A stretch of DNA of 64,000 nucleotides from Cardiobacterium sp963553325 (GTDB taxonomy: Bacteria; Pseudomonadota; Gammaproteobacteria; Cardiobacteriales; Cardiobacteriaceae). Position 1 is the first letter of the stretch. Each line of letters begins with the position of its first letter. This document shows positions 25,340 to 34,156 of this stretch, piece after piece. The translations under genes and the position numbers were made by a program. The notes beneath the pieces were generated by a model. The model saw nothing but the letters and a program-made list of their open reading frames with translations. It ran no database searches and was not told where the DNA came from. The stretch spans positions 15,228 through 79,227 of the forward strand of contig CAUVOF010000001.1 in the NCBI GenBank assembly GCA_963553325.1, given 5' to 3'.

Positions 25340-26382
25340 GCAGATTGTTCTTCGGCGGAGGGGCGATTCTGCTGGCGGTTAAGCTGGCAGCGGATGTGTT
25401 CGATGATGCCGTTGGTGATTTCAAGACGGGCGACATTGATGGCATTGGCAAATGCTAGTTCATCCGCGTTGCCGTGACTTTTGATAACGATACCCTGTAA
25501 TCCCAGCAGAGTGGCGCCGTTGTAGCGACGCGGGTCAATGCGCTGTTTGGTGCGGCGCAAGACGGGAAGTGCAAATAATGCGGCCAGTTTGCTGAAGAAG
25601 TTGCGGCGAAATTCTTGCTCCAGCGTCGTCTGAATGTATTTGGCAATGCCTTCGACCGATTTCAGGGCGACGTTACCGACGAAACCGTCGCAGACGACGA
25701 TGTCCAACTTTTCCTTAAGAAAAATGTCATTGCCTTCAACAAAACCGCAATAATTCAGACCGGTTTTCTCCAGCAATTTGCTGGTTTCCTTGACCATGTC
25801 ATTGCCCTTGATCGCTTCTTCACCAATGTTGAGTAAACCAACAATGGGATTGGGTTTTTCGTCAACGGCCTTGACCAGCTCCGATCCCATTACCGCAAAT
25901 TGCACCAGCTGTTCCGGTTTGGCATCAACGTTGGCACCGAGGTCAAGCCAATGCACATGGCCGCCACGCGAGGGAACGACTGCACAAATCGCCGGTCGGG
26001 AAATGCCGGGCAGCATTTTCAGAATGTAACGGCTACTCGCCATCAATGCGCCAGTATTGCCGGCACTGACACAGGCCTGCGCCTTGCCGTCGCGTACCAG
26101 TTCGATCGCCTTCCACATGGAGGAGTCTGTTTTGTGGCGCAAGACGTTGGCGGGAGCCTCGTCCATCGCGACCACTTGTGTGGTGTGGTGGATGTCAATG
26201 CGCGCGCTATCGATTGCGCCAAAGGATTTATGACTGCGAATGACCAACTCGTCGCCGACGACAATCATGCGCACATCGTGATGGCTCTTTTGGATATGGG
26301 CGATGGCGGCTAGGGTGACGTCCAAACCAATATCGCCGCCCATCGCGTCGATAGCAATGACAGGCGGCTGTTTCGTGCTCAT
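25336..26382 (-). CDS. plsX: Phosphate acyltransferase PlsX
   Basis: This 348-residue protein has IAIDAMGGDIGLDVTL at the N-terminus, ACVSAGNTGALMASSRYIL, and VCDGFVGNVALKSVEG. It makes acyl-phosphate from acyl-ACP for PlsY and links the fatty acid and phospholipid pathways. It lies in the usual yceD-rpmF-plsX-fabH order. Confidence 0.96.
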   Translation of the reverse strand: MSTKQPPVIAIDAMGGDIGLDVTLAAIAHIQKSHHDVRMIVVGDELVIRSHKSFGAIDSARIDIHHTTQVVAMDEAPANVLRHKTDSSMWKAIELVRDGKAQACVSAGNTGALMASSRYILKMLPGISRPAICAVVPSRGGHVHWLDLGANVDAKPEQLVQFAVMGSELVKAVDEKPNPIVGLLNIGEEAIKGNDMVKETSKLLEKTGLNYCGFVEGNDIFLKEKLDIVVCDGFVGNVALKSVEGIAKYIQTTLEQEFRRNFFSKLAALFALPVLRRTKQRIDPRRYNGATLLGLQGIVIKSHGNADELAFANAINVARLEITNGIIEHIRCQLNRQQNRPSAEEQSA

Positions 26383-26397
26383 TGATGCAATCAGCTT

Positions 26398-26601
26398 TTA
26401 TTCTTCGATTTCGATTTGTTGCGCGTCGCGGGGACGGACGATAGCAAGGCGGCCACGATAGAAACCGTCTTTGGTAACGTGGTGACGCAGATGGCGCTCA
26501 CCGCTGTGCTTGTCGGTAGAGATGGTTTTGCCGGAAAGGGCGTCGTGGGCACGGCGCATGCCGCGTTTGGAGGGGGTTTTACGATTCTGTTGAACGGCCA
26601 T
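26398..26601 (-). CDS. rpmF: 50S ribosomal protein L32
   Basis: This 67-residue basic protein begins MAVQQNRKTPSKRGMRRAHD, the L32 signature, and goes on to the conserved H-rich part (GERHLRHHVTKDGFYRG). The zinc-ribbon cysteines found in some L32 proteins are absent, so this is the zinc-free form. It overlaps the end of yceD. Confidence 0.96.
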   Translation of the reverse strand: MAVQQNRKTPSKRGMRRAHDALSGKTISTDKHSGERHLRHHVTKDGFYRGRLAIVRPRDAQQIEIEE

Positions 26602-27127
26602 GGGAATGCTCCTTGGTTTCCAGTAAGTCTTTCAAAGCCGCAAACGGGTTCTGCGTTTCTGCCTGCGGCAGAGGGTCACGCGCGCCGGTCTGCGGCAGGC
26701 TGCAATCATCGTGCTTGGCAATCATCGGCATTGCCAGCAGGACTTCTTCTTCAATAAACCACGCCAAGTCGAGTTCGTCTTCAGCGCAGATCAGGGTTTC
26801 GCTGCCGTCGGTTACATTGTCTTCGAGGGATTGATCACGAATCAGGACGTAATCAAAGGCATGGGCAACTTCCAGCGTTATCGGTTCGAGACAGCGCTGG
26901 CATTGGGTGTGCAAAACGGCGCGTACATGACCACCAAGGCGGCATTGTCCGTCTTTGTCCACTGATCCTTCGAGGGAATAATGCACGACGTCATCGTGCG
27001 ACCCTGTCCATTGTTGCAGCGTTTCGGTATCTGCCAAAGGCAGCTCGCCGCTGTCGCGGCAACGGTTTTTGGCATAGACCCAAGGGTCAATTTGCCGGGG
27101 GAGGGGGGTCGCGGGAGGGCGCATCAT
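26579..27127 (-). CDS. yceD: YceD family protein (DUF177)
   Basis: This protein is about 182 residues long with two Cys in HTQCQRCLEPITLEV and an acidic C-terminal half (EDELDLAWFIEEEVLLAMPM), both family features. YceD lies beside rpmF in most bacteria and has been linked to 23S rRNA processing. The start at 27127 (MMRPPATPL) has a GAGAG ribosome binding site; a TTG 8 codons upstream is possible. The start overlaps nothing; the 3' end overlaps rpmF by 23 bases. Confidence 0.88.
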   Translation of the reverse strand: MMRPPATPLPRQIDPWVYAKNRCRDSGELPLADTETLQQWTGSHDDVVHYSLEGSVDKDGQCRLGGHVRAVLHTQCQRCLEPITLEVAHAFDYVLIRDQSLEDNVTDGSETLICAEDELDLAWFIEEEVLLAMPMIAKHDDCSLPQTGARDPLPQAETQNPFAALKDLLETKEHSHGRSTES

Positions 27128-27171
27128 ACTCTCAACATTTTTTAGTGTCAAAACGGGAAAACGGCTAGAAA

Positions 27172-28041
27172 TCAGCCAATACCGTGGGCGCGGGCGAAGT
27201 TCAAATAGACGATATCGGAGATTTCGCGGATGACGTTACTGCGGCTGGTAATCCAGCTGGAATAGTTTCCGGCCGGACTGTCTTTTTCGATAATCGCCGA
27301 GATGGTATAGGGATAGCTGCGGCCACCAACCTTGCATTCGATAATGCCGAAATTGCCGCAGAGCATCGCGGTCGAACCAGTTTTGTCGTAAACCGTCGCG
27401 CTTTGCGGCACGAATTGGGTTTTCGAACGAATACGGTCAGGGTTGGGGATGGACATAATCTGCTTCAGGTATTGCGCGCCGGGCAGTTGGTTTGCCCACA
27501 GGGCGCGGAGGAAGCGGTCGTAATCGGCGGCGGAAGCGCGGTTTTTATAGGTGCGCCCCTGCGCCGGGATGTTTTCGACGATTTGGATATTGCGGAAAAT
27601 CTGCGGCGCCTGTTTTTTCAGCATCCACTGCACGCCCTGCGGTCCACCGAGACGTTTGAAGAGGTGGTTGGTGAATTCGTTGTTGCTGGCAACCACCATG
27701 CCGCGCATTTCGTCCTGCACGCGCTGGCTCATCGGGTAGAGGCCGGAATCTTTGAGGTAATGGGTGAGGAGATAGGCCTGGATGACGAACGGCTTGACCA
27801 GGCTGGCGCATTGCAGCGGGACGTGGGCGTTGATTTGTGCCAAGGGACGGTTGGCAACCAAGTCATGCACCAACCAGGCGGTGCGTTCATCGCCGGCAAG
27901 GCGTCCTTCGCCGCGCATTTGTCGCACGCGCTCGTTGATGGCGCGTTCTAACGGGGTTTCTGCCTGAGCGGCAAGCGGCAATGTCGCGCCTAACGCTAAT
28001 ACGCCGCCTCTGCCGAGTAATTGTCGTTTATTCAGTAGCAT
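27172..28041 (-). CDS. Secreted class-A-beta-lactamase-like serine hydrolase
   Basis: This 289-residue protein has an N-terminal signal segment (GGVLALGATLPLAAQA). The penicillin-recognising fold is indicated by Ser80-x-x-Lys83 (CASLVKPF), Ser119-Asn-Asn (VVASNNEF) and Lys220-Thr-Gly (YDKTGST). This is the active-site set of class A beta-lactamases and DD-peptidases. The general-base Glu of class A enzymes is not obvious in the omega-loop region, so a peptidoglycan or ester hydrolase role is as likely as drug resistance. It lies 44 bases upstream of yceD on the same strand and may feed transcription into the fab operon. Confidence 0.75.
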   Translation of the reverse strand: MLLNKRQLLGRGGVLALGATLPLAAQAETPLERAINERVRQMRGEGRLAGDERTAWLVHDLVANRPLAQINAHVPLQCASLVKPFVIQAYLLTHYLKDSGLYPMSQRVQDEMRGMVVASNNEFTNHLFKRLGGPQGVQWMLKKQAPQIFRNIQIVENIPAQGRTYKNRASAADYDRFLRALWANQLPGAQYLKQIMSIPNPDRIRSKTQFVPQSATVYDKTGSTAMLCGNFGIIECKVGGRSYPYTISAIIEKDSPAGNYSSWITSRSNVIREISDIVYLNFARAHGIG

Positions 28042-28531
28042 ATTTTTGAATGGTGAGGTGGGTGAGAGATTATTTTAACAAAACCGTAAGGAAATAGTAT
28101 TGCCATGCGCTGACAAATGCGCCGCTTGGGTAAACAGGGGGATGGGGTTGCAGAAAACGCAATAAATACGTGTTTTTGTGTGGAATTATTCGCCGCACTG
28201 CAGTAAATCAAACAAATAAAATTGGTGTGGACACAAAAAACCACATAAATATTCTGTGCAATGCTTGTTTTTGTCTCAATGTTTACAGATTAGCCATTTG
28301 AATTAAAAGTGTAAAAATCAGTAGTAAATCAGGTGATAAAAAATGTGGATTTTGCTGTGTTACCGCCTGGTCATCTGTACTACAATGCCACACAGATTAT
28401 TACTAACGTTTTAGATGCATCGCAGATTTCTCTTGGCAAAACAAGGAGAAAACGTTGGTAATCATCCCGGCGGCGCCGCGGTTTTCCCGTATCGCTTAAA
28501 CCCACTGATTTATCGAAAAATTGGAGCCCTT
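28042..28531. other. Long AT-rich intergenic region with divergent promoters
   Basis: These 490 bases separate the serine hydrolase (minus) from dcuB (plus). They are much richer in A and T than the surroundings. A TACAAT box at 28381 could be a -10 for dcuB, without a good -35 at the right distance. AGTAAATCA occurs at about 28200 and a related TAGTAAATCA at about 28322. I see no clear FNR or CRP palindrome. A possible leader peptide is listed separately. Confidence 0.5.
28455..28499 (+). CDS. Possible 14-residue leader peptide before dcuB
   Basis: A TTG start 6 bases after a strong AAGGAG (28443-28448) opens a short frame coding MVIIPAAPRFSRIA, ending 32 bases before dcuB. The ribosome binding site is stronger than that of dcuB itself. 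It could be a translated leader or chance. There is no terminator-like hairpin between it and dcuB. Confidence 0.25.
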   Translation: MVIIPAAPRFSRIA

Positions 28532-29956
28532 ATGTTATTCCTCATACAGTTCATCATTGTGTTGGCATGTATCCTGCTCGGCGCACGGGCAGGCGGTATT
28601 GGCCTTGGTGTCTTTGGCGGTCTCGGCCTTGTCGTCCTGGTCTTTATTTTTGAATTGGAACCGGGCAGTCCACCAATTGACGTCATGTTGATGATGATGG
28701 CGGTGGTTGCTGCGGCGTCTGCGATGCAGGCCGCCGGTGGTCTTGATTTGATGGTCAAGGCGGCGACCCGTCTTTTGCGCAAAAATCCGAAATACATCAC
28801 TTTCATGGCGCCGGCGATTACTTATATATTCACCATTTTCGCCGGCACTGGACACGTCGCCTATTCGGTACTGCCGGTGATTGCTGAAGTCGCACGCCGT
28901 AACGGCATCCGCCCGGAACGCCCGCTGTCAATGGCGGTTATTGCCTCGCAATTTTCTATCGTTGCCAGCCCGATTGCCGCGGCGGTAACTTCTGCCGTTA
29001 CCTACCTCACGCCATACCACCTCAGTATCGGGCAAATCCTGATGATTACCATGCCATCCACGGTACTTGGTATCGCTATCGCCTGCATCTTCGTCAATAA
29101 GATGGGCAAAGAGCTGAAGGACGACCCGGAATATCAACGCCGCCTGAAAGACCCCGCCTACCAAGAAATCTATTCTGCTCAAGTGTCTGAAGGCGAGATG
29201 GAAAGCGCTAGCGGCAGTCGCACCGCAAAAATTTCCCTTTTTATCTTCGTCTTTGCTGCCATTTTGGTCGTTATCCTCGGCTCGGACACCCATTTCCGCC
29301 CCTTCTGGATTAACAGCGGCAAACTGGCGCAACTTATCCCGACAAAAATTCAGCTCATGGCGTTTGGTGGCGAATTCACCACCAATCCGGACATCAACCC
29401 GGTCAAGGCATTCAGATGGCTCACCATGGCGCACACCATCGAAATCATCATGCTGACCGCCGGTGCGCTCATTATCGTTTTCTGCAAGCCGGACGGCACG
29501 GCGATTACCCGTGGCTCAGTCTTCCATGCCGGGATGCGTGCGGCGATGGCTATCTTCGGCGTTGCCTGGCTTGGCGATACACTGTTTGATGCGCACCTTG
29601 GCGAACTAAAAGTCATGGTCTCTGGTTTGGTAGAAACAGCGCCTTGGACATTTGCCTTTGCATTGTTTGCCTTCTCTGTACTGGTAAACAGTCAGGGCGC
29701 AACCGTTGCCACGCTTTTCCCGCTTGGCGTCTCGCTCGGCATTCCGCCAGCGGTCATGGTTGGTACCTTTGTTGCGGTAAACGGCTACTTTTTCATTCCG
29801 AACTACGGCCCAATTATCGCCTCTATTGACTTCGATACCACCGGTACGACGCGCATCGGCCGCTTTATCCTCAACCACAGCTTCATGATACCGGGCTTGC
29901 TCAGCATGGCGTTTAGCCTTGTCTTCGGTCTCATTTTTGCGAATATGTTGCTCTAA
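28532..29956 (+). CDS. dcuB: Anaerobic C4-dicarboxylate transporter, DcuA/DcuB family
   Basis: This 474-residue membrane carrier begins MLFLIQFIIVLACILLGARA, with many hydrophobic helices. Family motifs NPKYITFMAP, GTGHVAYSVLPVIAEVA, IRPERPLSMAVIASQ and GTTRIGRFILNHSF are present. Dcu carriers exchange fumarate, malate or aspartate for succinate, mostly without oxygen. GGAG precedes ATG 28532 by 7 bases. I cannot separate DcuA from DcuB by eye; the symbol follows the closer N-terminus. Confidence 0.85.
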   Translation: MLFLIQFIIVLACILLGARAGGIGLGVFGGLGLVVLVFIFELEPGSPPIDVMLMMMAVVAAASAMQAAGGLDLMVKAATRLLRKNPKYITFMAPAITYIFTIFAGTGHVAYSVLPVIAEVARRNGIRPERPLSMAVIASQFSIVASPIAAAVTSAVTYLTPYHLSIGQILMITMPSTVLGIAIACIFVNKMGKELKDDPEYQRRLKDPAYQEIYSAQVSEGEMESASGSRTAKISLFIFVFAAILVVILGSDTHFRPFWINSGKLAQLIPTKIQLMAFGGEFTTNPDINPVKAFRWLTMAHTIEIIMLTAGALIIVFCKPDGTAITRGSVFHAGMRAAMAIFGVAWLGDTLFDAHLGELKVMVSGLVETAPWTFAFALFAFSVLVNSQGATVATLFPLGVSLGIPPAVMVGTFVAVNGYFFIPNYGPIIASIDFDTTGTTRIGRFILNHSFMIPGLLSMAFSLVFGLIFANMLL

Positions 29957-29968
29957 GCAGCCAAACTG

Positions 29969-29998
29969 AAAAGCCAGAGTTCATGCTCTGGCTTTTAT
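29969..29998 (+). terminator. Terminator after dcuB
   Basis: The stem AAAGCCAGAG / CTCTGGCTTT with loop TTCATG is followed by TATATTG. Confidence 0.8.
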
Positions 29999-30110
29999 AT
30001 TGACAACATTCCAAAAAAATCCCCGCCCGCGTTGCTAAACCGTATAATGCACGCAAATTTTTACTAAATCCCGCCAAAAATTCCAACCTCTGAAACATAC
30101 AGGAGAAACC

Positions 30111-31064
30111 ATGGAAGTCATCACCATCACCGCCAACCCCGCCATAGACATGACCATCCACGTCGATGGCTGGCAACGCGACGCCGTAAACCGCGCGCAG
30201 GCGGTGGACATCACTGTCGGCGGCAAAGGCCTGACCGTTGCCATCAACCTCGCCGACGCCGGCATCAGCACCAGCGCCACCGGCTTCATGGGTGCGGAAA
30301 ACGAAGAGCGCTTCGTCCGCACCTTCAAAACGCACGGCGTCATTGACCACTGCATCCGCGTCCCCGGCGAAACCCGCACCTGCGTCAAAATCGTCGATGG
30401 CAGCAACGGCGAAACCACCGACATCAACCCCGCCGGCCTCTTTGTCCCCGAAGAATACCAACAACAATTGTGGGATTACATCGACCAGCACGTCGGCGTC
30501 GCGCGCGTCCTGATGATGGGCGGCAGTCTGCCGGCGGGCATCGACAAAGACCTCTACGCCCGCATCGTCGCCAAATACAGCGGCAAATTCGAATACATCG
30601 TCGTCGATAGCAGCGGCAAGGCGCTGACGGAAACCATGAGCGCCGACATCCTGCCGGACATGATCAAACCCAACATCCACGAGCTGCAAGAAATGTGCGG
30701 CCGCGAACTGCCGACCGACGCCGACATCATCGCCGAAGCACGCAATTACATCGCGCGCGGCATGAAAATCGTCGTCGTCTCCATGGGCGGACAAGGCGCG
30801 TGGTTTATCACCAAAAACGAAGCAGTGCATGCCAAACCGCCGCGCGTGCGCGTCGCCAGTACCGTTGGCGCGGGTGACGCCATGGTCGCTGGCACCATCC
30901 GCGGCCTGCTGCTGGGGCGCGACATGGCGGAAATGGCGCGCACCGCCACCGCCTATAGCGCCTCCAACATCGAACACGTCGGCACCTACCTGCCCGGCCA
31001 GCAGCGCATTGAGCAGCTCAAAGGCTGGGTCGTCATCACCCGCGAAGGCGAAGCGCGCAAATAA
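30111..31064 (+). CDS. fruK: 1-phosphofructokinase (PfkB family)
   Basis: This 317-residue sugar kinase begins MEVITITANPAIDMTIHVDG. It has VGGKGLTVAINLADAG (PfkB signature 1) and the catalytic STVGAGDAMVAGTIRGLL (signature 2, Asp base). FruK makes fructose 1,6-bisphosphate from fructose 1-phosphate. Most FruK and LacC proteins read GGKGxNVA; here Thr replaces Asn. No fruA or fruB PTS genes are next to it, so the substrate source is unclear. Tagatose-6-phosphate kinase is a related alternative. Confidence 0.78.
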   Translation: MEVITITANPAIDMTIHVDGWQRDAVNRAQAVDITVGGKGLTVAINLADAGISTSATGFMGAENEERFVRTFKTHGVIDHCIRVPGETRTCVKIVDGSNGETTDINPAGLFVPEEYQQQLWDYIDQHVGVARVLMMGGSLPAGIDKDLYARIVAKYSGKFEYIVVDSSGKALTETMSADILPDMIKPNIHELQEMCGRELPTDADIIAEARNYIARGMKIVVVSMGGQGAWFITKNEAVHAKPPRVRVASTVGAGDAMVAGTIRGLLLGRDMAEMARTATAYSASNIEHVGTYLPGQQRIEQLKGWVVITREGEARK

Positions 31065-31081
31065 ACGCTCGCCGTACAGCT

Positions 31082-31117
31082 TTCGGGGCATCCGGTATCG
31101 CTGCCGGATGCCCCGAA
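31082..31117. repeat. Perfect 14-bp inverted repeat after fruK
   Basis: A 14-bp perfect stem (TTCGGGGCATCCGG and its complement) with an 8-base loop lies 17 bases after the fruK stop. There is no T-run. It resembles in style the long palindromes at 48166 and 53195, and may be a dispersed repeat or a transcript stabiliser. Confidence 0.6.
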
Positions 31118-31213
31118 CTGCGTATAACAATCCACAACAAGCGCCCTGCCTATGCAAACATCCTCTGCAGGACGCTCACAATCCCATCAAGCTAAATACA
31201 AAACGGAGTTTTC

Positions 31214-31975
31214 ATGCCTGTTCCCAATCCCTTTGTTTACCAACGCACATATGAGGCGGATATCAAAAGCGCCACAATTCCTTCCATGCTGGAAGAACAT
31301 TACGGACAATGCGGCGAAGACCTTATCATTTTTTCCATTGCCCGCGCCCTACAAAGACAGGGACATATTGGCGACTGGTCGGACTATATCTATATAGAAA
31401 TCGGTGGCAATCATGCTTTTGCCGGAAACAATACCTATCTGCTGCATAAATACACCGGCATGAACGGCATTCTAGTTGAGGCAAATCCGGCATTGCTAGA
31501 TGACCTGAAAAAAGCCCGCCCGCATGACCAGGTTGTGTATGCAGCAGTTACCAATGAAGATTTAGAAAACATCGAGCTGTATATTTCCCGCCATCATGAA
31601 CTCTCATCTCTGGAGAAAAGATTCGTAGAAGAATGGCATGGCGGTGCTGTCGGTATTCAAGAAATCGTACGTGTTCCGGCAATAAGACCTAACCAGTTCT
31701 TTGCCACCCATATACCAAAAGACAAACAAATACTGCTTCTTTCTATAGATATAGAAGGAAAAGATTTAGATATTGTGAAAGATATAGATTTTTCCCGCTG
31801 GCGACCGCTGTTTGTCCAGCTTGAACCCTCTGAAGGCTATGCGCCTGGCGAAGGAAACAGAATGACAGAATTGATGAACGAACAGGGATATATCCTGTTT
31901 TCATGCACTAATGTCAATCTGATATACATAGATAAAGGATTGCTAGAAAGACTTTTTATCCCCGCCCACCATTAG
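31214..31975 (+). CDS. FkbM-type methyltransferase
   Basis: This 253-residue protein has the FkbM layout: QCGEDLIIF near the start, the SAM-binding DYIYIEIGGNHAFAGNNT and GMNGILVEANPALLDDL, and LLSIDIEGKDLDIVKDIDF. Such enzymes often methylate sugars of surface glycans. Base composition is lower in GC than the neighbours, and codons such as ATA are frequent, which suggests transfer. It is the first of three glycan genes on the plus strand; GGAG precedes the start. Confidence 0.8.
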   Translation: MPVPNPFVYQRTYEADIKSATIPSMLEEHYGQCGEDLIIFSIARALQRQGHIGDWSDYIYIEIGGNHAFAGNNTYLLHKYTGMNGILVEANPALLDDLKKARPHDQVVYAAVTNEDLENIELYISRHHELSSLEKRFVEEWHGGAVGIQEIVRVPAIRPNQFFATHIPKDKQILLLSIDIEGKDLDIVKDIDFSRWRPLFVQLEPSEGYAPGEGNRMTELMNEQGYILFSCTNVNLIYIDKGLLERLFIPAHH

Positions 31976-32037
31976 CAAACAAACTAATGGTGGGCAATAA
32001 CTCAATATGCAATTCAGACAGCGAGGATATTGTGATC

Positions 32038-34146
32038 ATGCTAAAAAAAGAACACGCGCGAAAACTGTTTGGACCATTCCCGCTTCCCGCAGGAAACCCC
32101 CTAAAAAACTGGCAAATAGATGAGGCATTTATTGCACAAGCACTGGCACAAGCAGAAAAAGTAGATATCGTTTCCTTTGACATCTTTGATACAGCATTAA
32201 CCCGCCTGCTCAATAGCCCTATTGATGTTTTTGCCGAAGTTGAACGTCGCCTGCTACAGGTTTATGGCCGCAAGGTTAAAGGCTTTGCCATGGCACGCGA
32301 ACAAGCAGAACGTATCGCCCGCCAGAAAAATCCACAAGCAGAAGATATTACACTTGCACAAATCTATGCCGAGTTACCTGCGCTATTAGCCGATTTTAGC
32401 GAATATAAACTGGCAGCCGAAGTAGAGCGCTTTGTCGAAAAACAATTACTTTTTGCCGTTCCTGATATTTTGGAACTAACCCGCCAGCTTAATGTGCGTC
32501 ATAAACCCTGGATATTTGTCTCTGATATGTATCTACCAAGCAAATTTCTTGCGGAAGTTTTGCAGGACAATAGCTATCAAGGTTGGCAATCTTTGCACGT
32601 TTCTGCCGAAATCGGCGCGACCAAAGCGAGTGGCAATATCTGGCAAGCGCTGTTTCCTACCTTGCACGATGCCAAAATCTTGCATATTGGGGATGACTTC
32701 CATGCAGATATAGCAATGCCAAAACAAAAAGGTATTACCACACTTGTTTATCGCCGCGTGGTTTCCGAGCGCCGCGTTGGCGCCAAACTTGACCCGCATT
32801 TATTGCCAGTCTCCCGCCTAAAACGCCATCTTGATTTACAAGACGCAGCGCAAAATATTCGCGAAAAAACACCGGAGCAGCAATGGTATCGCCTTGGGCA
32901 AATCATGGGTGGCATGACGCTCGCCTGCTTCGTGCAATGGCTGGCAGAACGGGTGCAATTGCATCAAATTGAGCGTCTCTATTTCTGCGCCCGCGATGGC
33001 TATTTAATGCAGCGTGCCTGGGAAACTGCCGGCATGGCAGCGCGGGGTACGGTAGAGGCGCATTACCTGCATATCTCACGCGCTGCCCTCAATATCATTG
33101 CCGGTCTTGGACAAAGTACGGCCAAACAGATTGATTATGAATTTGCCGACTTTTTAGCTTCAACAGATGGCAGGGTTAGCATTAGTCACGCCATTGCACG
33201 CGCCGGGCTACATGAGGCTAAGGCATTGCAGGCAGAAGCATTGGAGATGTTTGGCTCTCTCGATACGCTGCTATTTTGGCCAGACACCCAGCCACGCTTT
33301 ATTGCGCTTTTGCAAAAACACAGCCACGAAATATTTACCTGTTTACAGCACCAGCATAAAGAACATTTACAGGCGGCATTGCAATATTTCCGACAAATGG
33401 AACTCTTTGACAAAAAACGCAAGGCGATAGTAGATATGGGTTGGCATGCGACAATGCAAACTAGCCTGAATAGCCTGTTGAAAAAATACAGTGCATCCAA
33501 TGGAATCGGCGGTTTTTATTATGGTCTATGGCCTGCCGCCAAAGGCAATCGCTATGCGGCTGGTTTAATGGAATCCTGCTTTGCCAGCGATTTTGCCGCA
33601 CTCAATACACAATGCGAACTTTGGCAAGCGATTGCCCCTCTTGAGCTATTGCATTCTACGGCAGAAGGGACGACCCGATATTATGCTTTCACTGCCGAAG
33701 GTAAAGCCGAAGCGGTGCAGGCAGAAAGTCAGCAGGCACATAATCAAGAATATATCCGCCAATTCCAGGCAGGCGCGCTAGACAGCGTGCAGAAACTTTT
33801 TCATGAAAACAGCTTGCCCATAACGTTATCAGATATTGGCAATAAAGAAGTGCTTGCGGCGCTTGGTATTTATATACTTTCGCCCACTTCTGAAGAATTG
33901 CAATTATTTATGAGTTTGGAGCATTGCGCCACTTTCGACCATGATAGCAATATGTCTCTTATCACTACAAAAATGCCGGAAAATATCGAAGAAGTAGGAT
34001 TGGTACTGCGCTATTCATACTGGATGATTGGGCAAATGCGCTATTGGTGGCTCCATGCCGATGCGCAGCAGCGACAATTTTTGCACGAATTTATCCAAGC
34101 ACACATGAGTTATTTTCCGCCGCTCGTTTTACAACAATTTTCCTAA
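32038..34146 (+). CDS. HAD-superfamily protein of COG5610 type, glycan locus
   Basis: This protein of about 702 residues has an N-terminal HAD domain: motif I SFDIFDTALTRL, motif II WIFVSDMYLP and motif III/IV HIGDDFHADIAMP. A C-terminal region of about 430 residues of unknown fold follows, with YFCARDGYLMQRAWE and VDMGWHATMQ. Related large HAD proteins occur beside glycosyltransferases in polysaccharide loci; their substrate is not known to me. An in-frame ATG at 31987 would add 17 residues. The preferred start has AGGA about 11 bases upstream. Low GC like its neighbours. Confidence 0.75.
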   Translation: MLKKEHARKLFGPFPLPAGNPLKNWQIDEAFIAQALAQAEKVDIVSFDIFDTALTRLLNSPIDVFAEVERRLLQVYGRKVKGFAMAREQAERIARQKNPQAEDITLAQIYAELPALLADFSEYKLAAEVERFVEKQLLFAVPDILELTRQLNVRHKPWIFVSDMYLPSKFLAEVLQDNSYQGWQSLHVSAEIGATKASGNIWQALFPTLHDAKILHIGDDFHADIAMPKQKGITTLVYRRVVSERRVGAKLDPHLLPVSRLKRHLDLQDAAQNIREKTPEQQWYRLGQIMGGMTLACFVQWLAERVQLHQIERLYFCARDGYLMQRAWETAGMAARGTVEAHYLHISRAALNIIAGLGQSTAKQIDYEFADFLASTDGRVSISHAIARAGLHEAKALQAEALEMFGSLDTLLFWPDTQPRFIALLQKHSHEIFTCLQHQHKEHLQAALQYFRQMELFDKKRKAIVDMGWHATMQTSLNSLLKKYSASNGIGGFYYGLWPAAKGNRYAAGLMESCFASDFAALNTQCELWQAIAPLELLHSTAEGTTRYYAFTAEGKAEAVQAESQQAHNQEYIRQFQAGALDSVQKLFHENSLPITLSDIGNKEVLAALGIYILSPTSEELQLFMSLEHCATFDHDSNMSLITTKMPENIEEVGLVLRYSYWMIGQMRYWWLHADAQQRQFLHEFIQAHMSYFPPLVLQQFS

Positions 34147-34156
34147 GGATTAACCC

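Noticed and set aside
28042..28531. FNR or CRP site before dcuB
   Set aside because: Dcu genes are often under FNR and CRP, but I found no TTGAT-N4-ATCAA or TGTGA-N6-TCACA match in the region.
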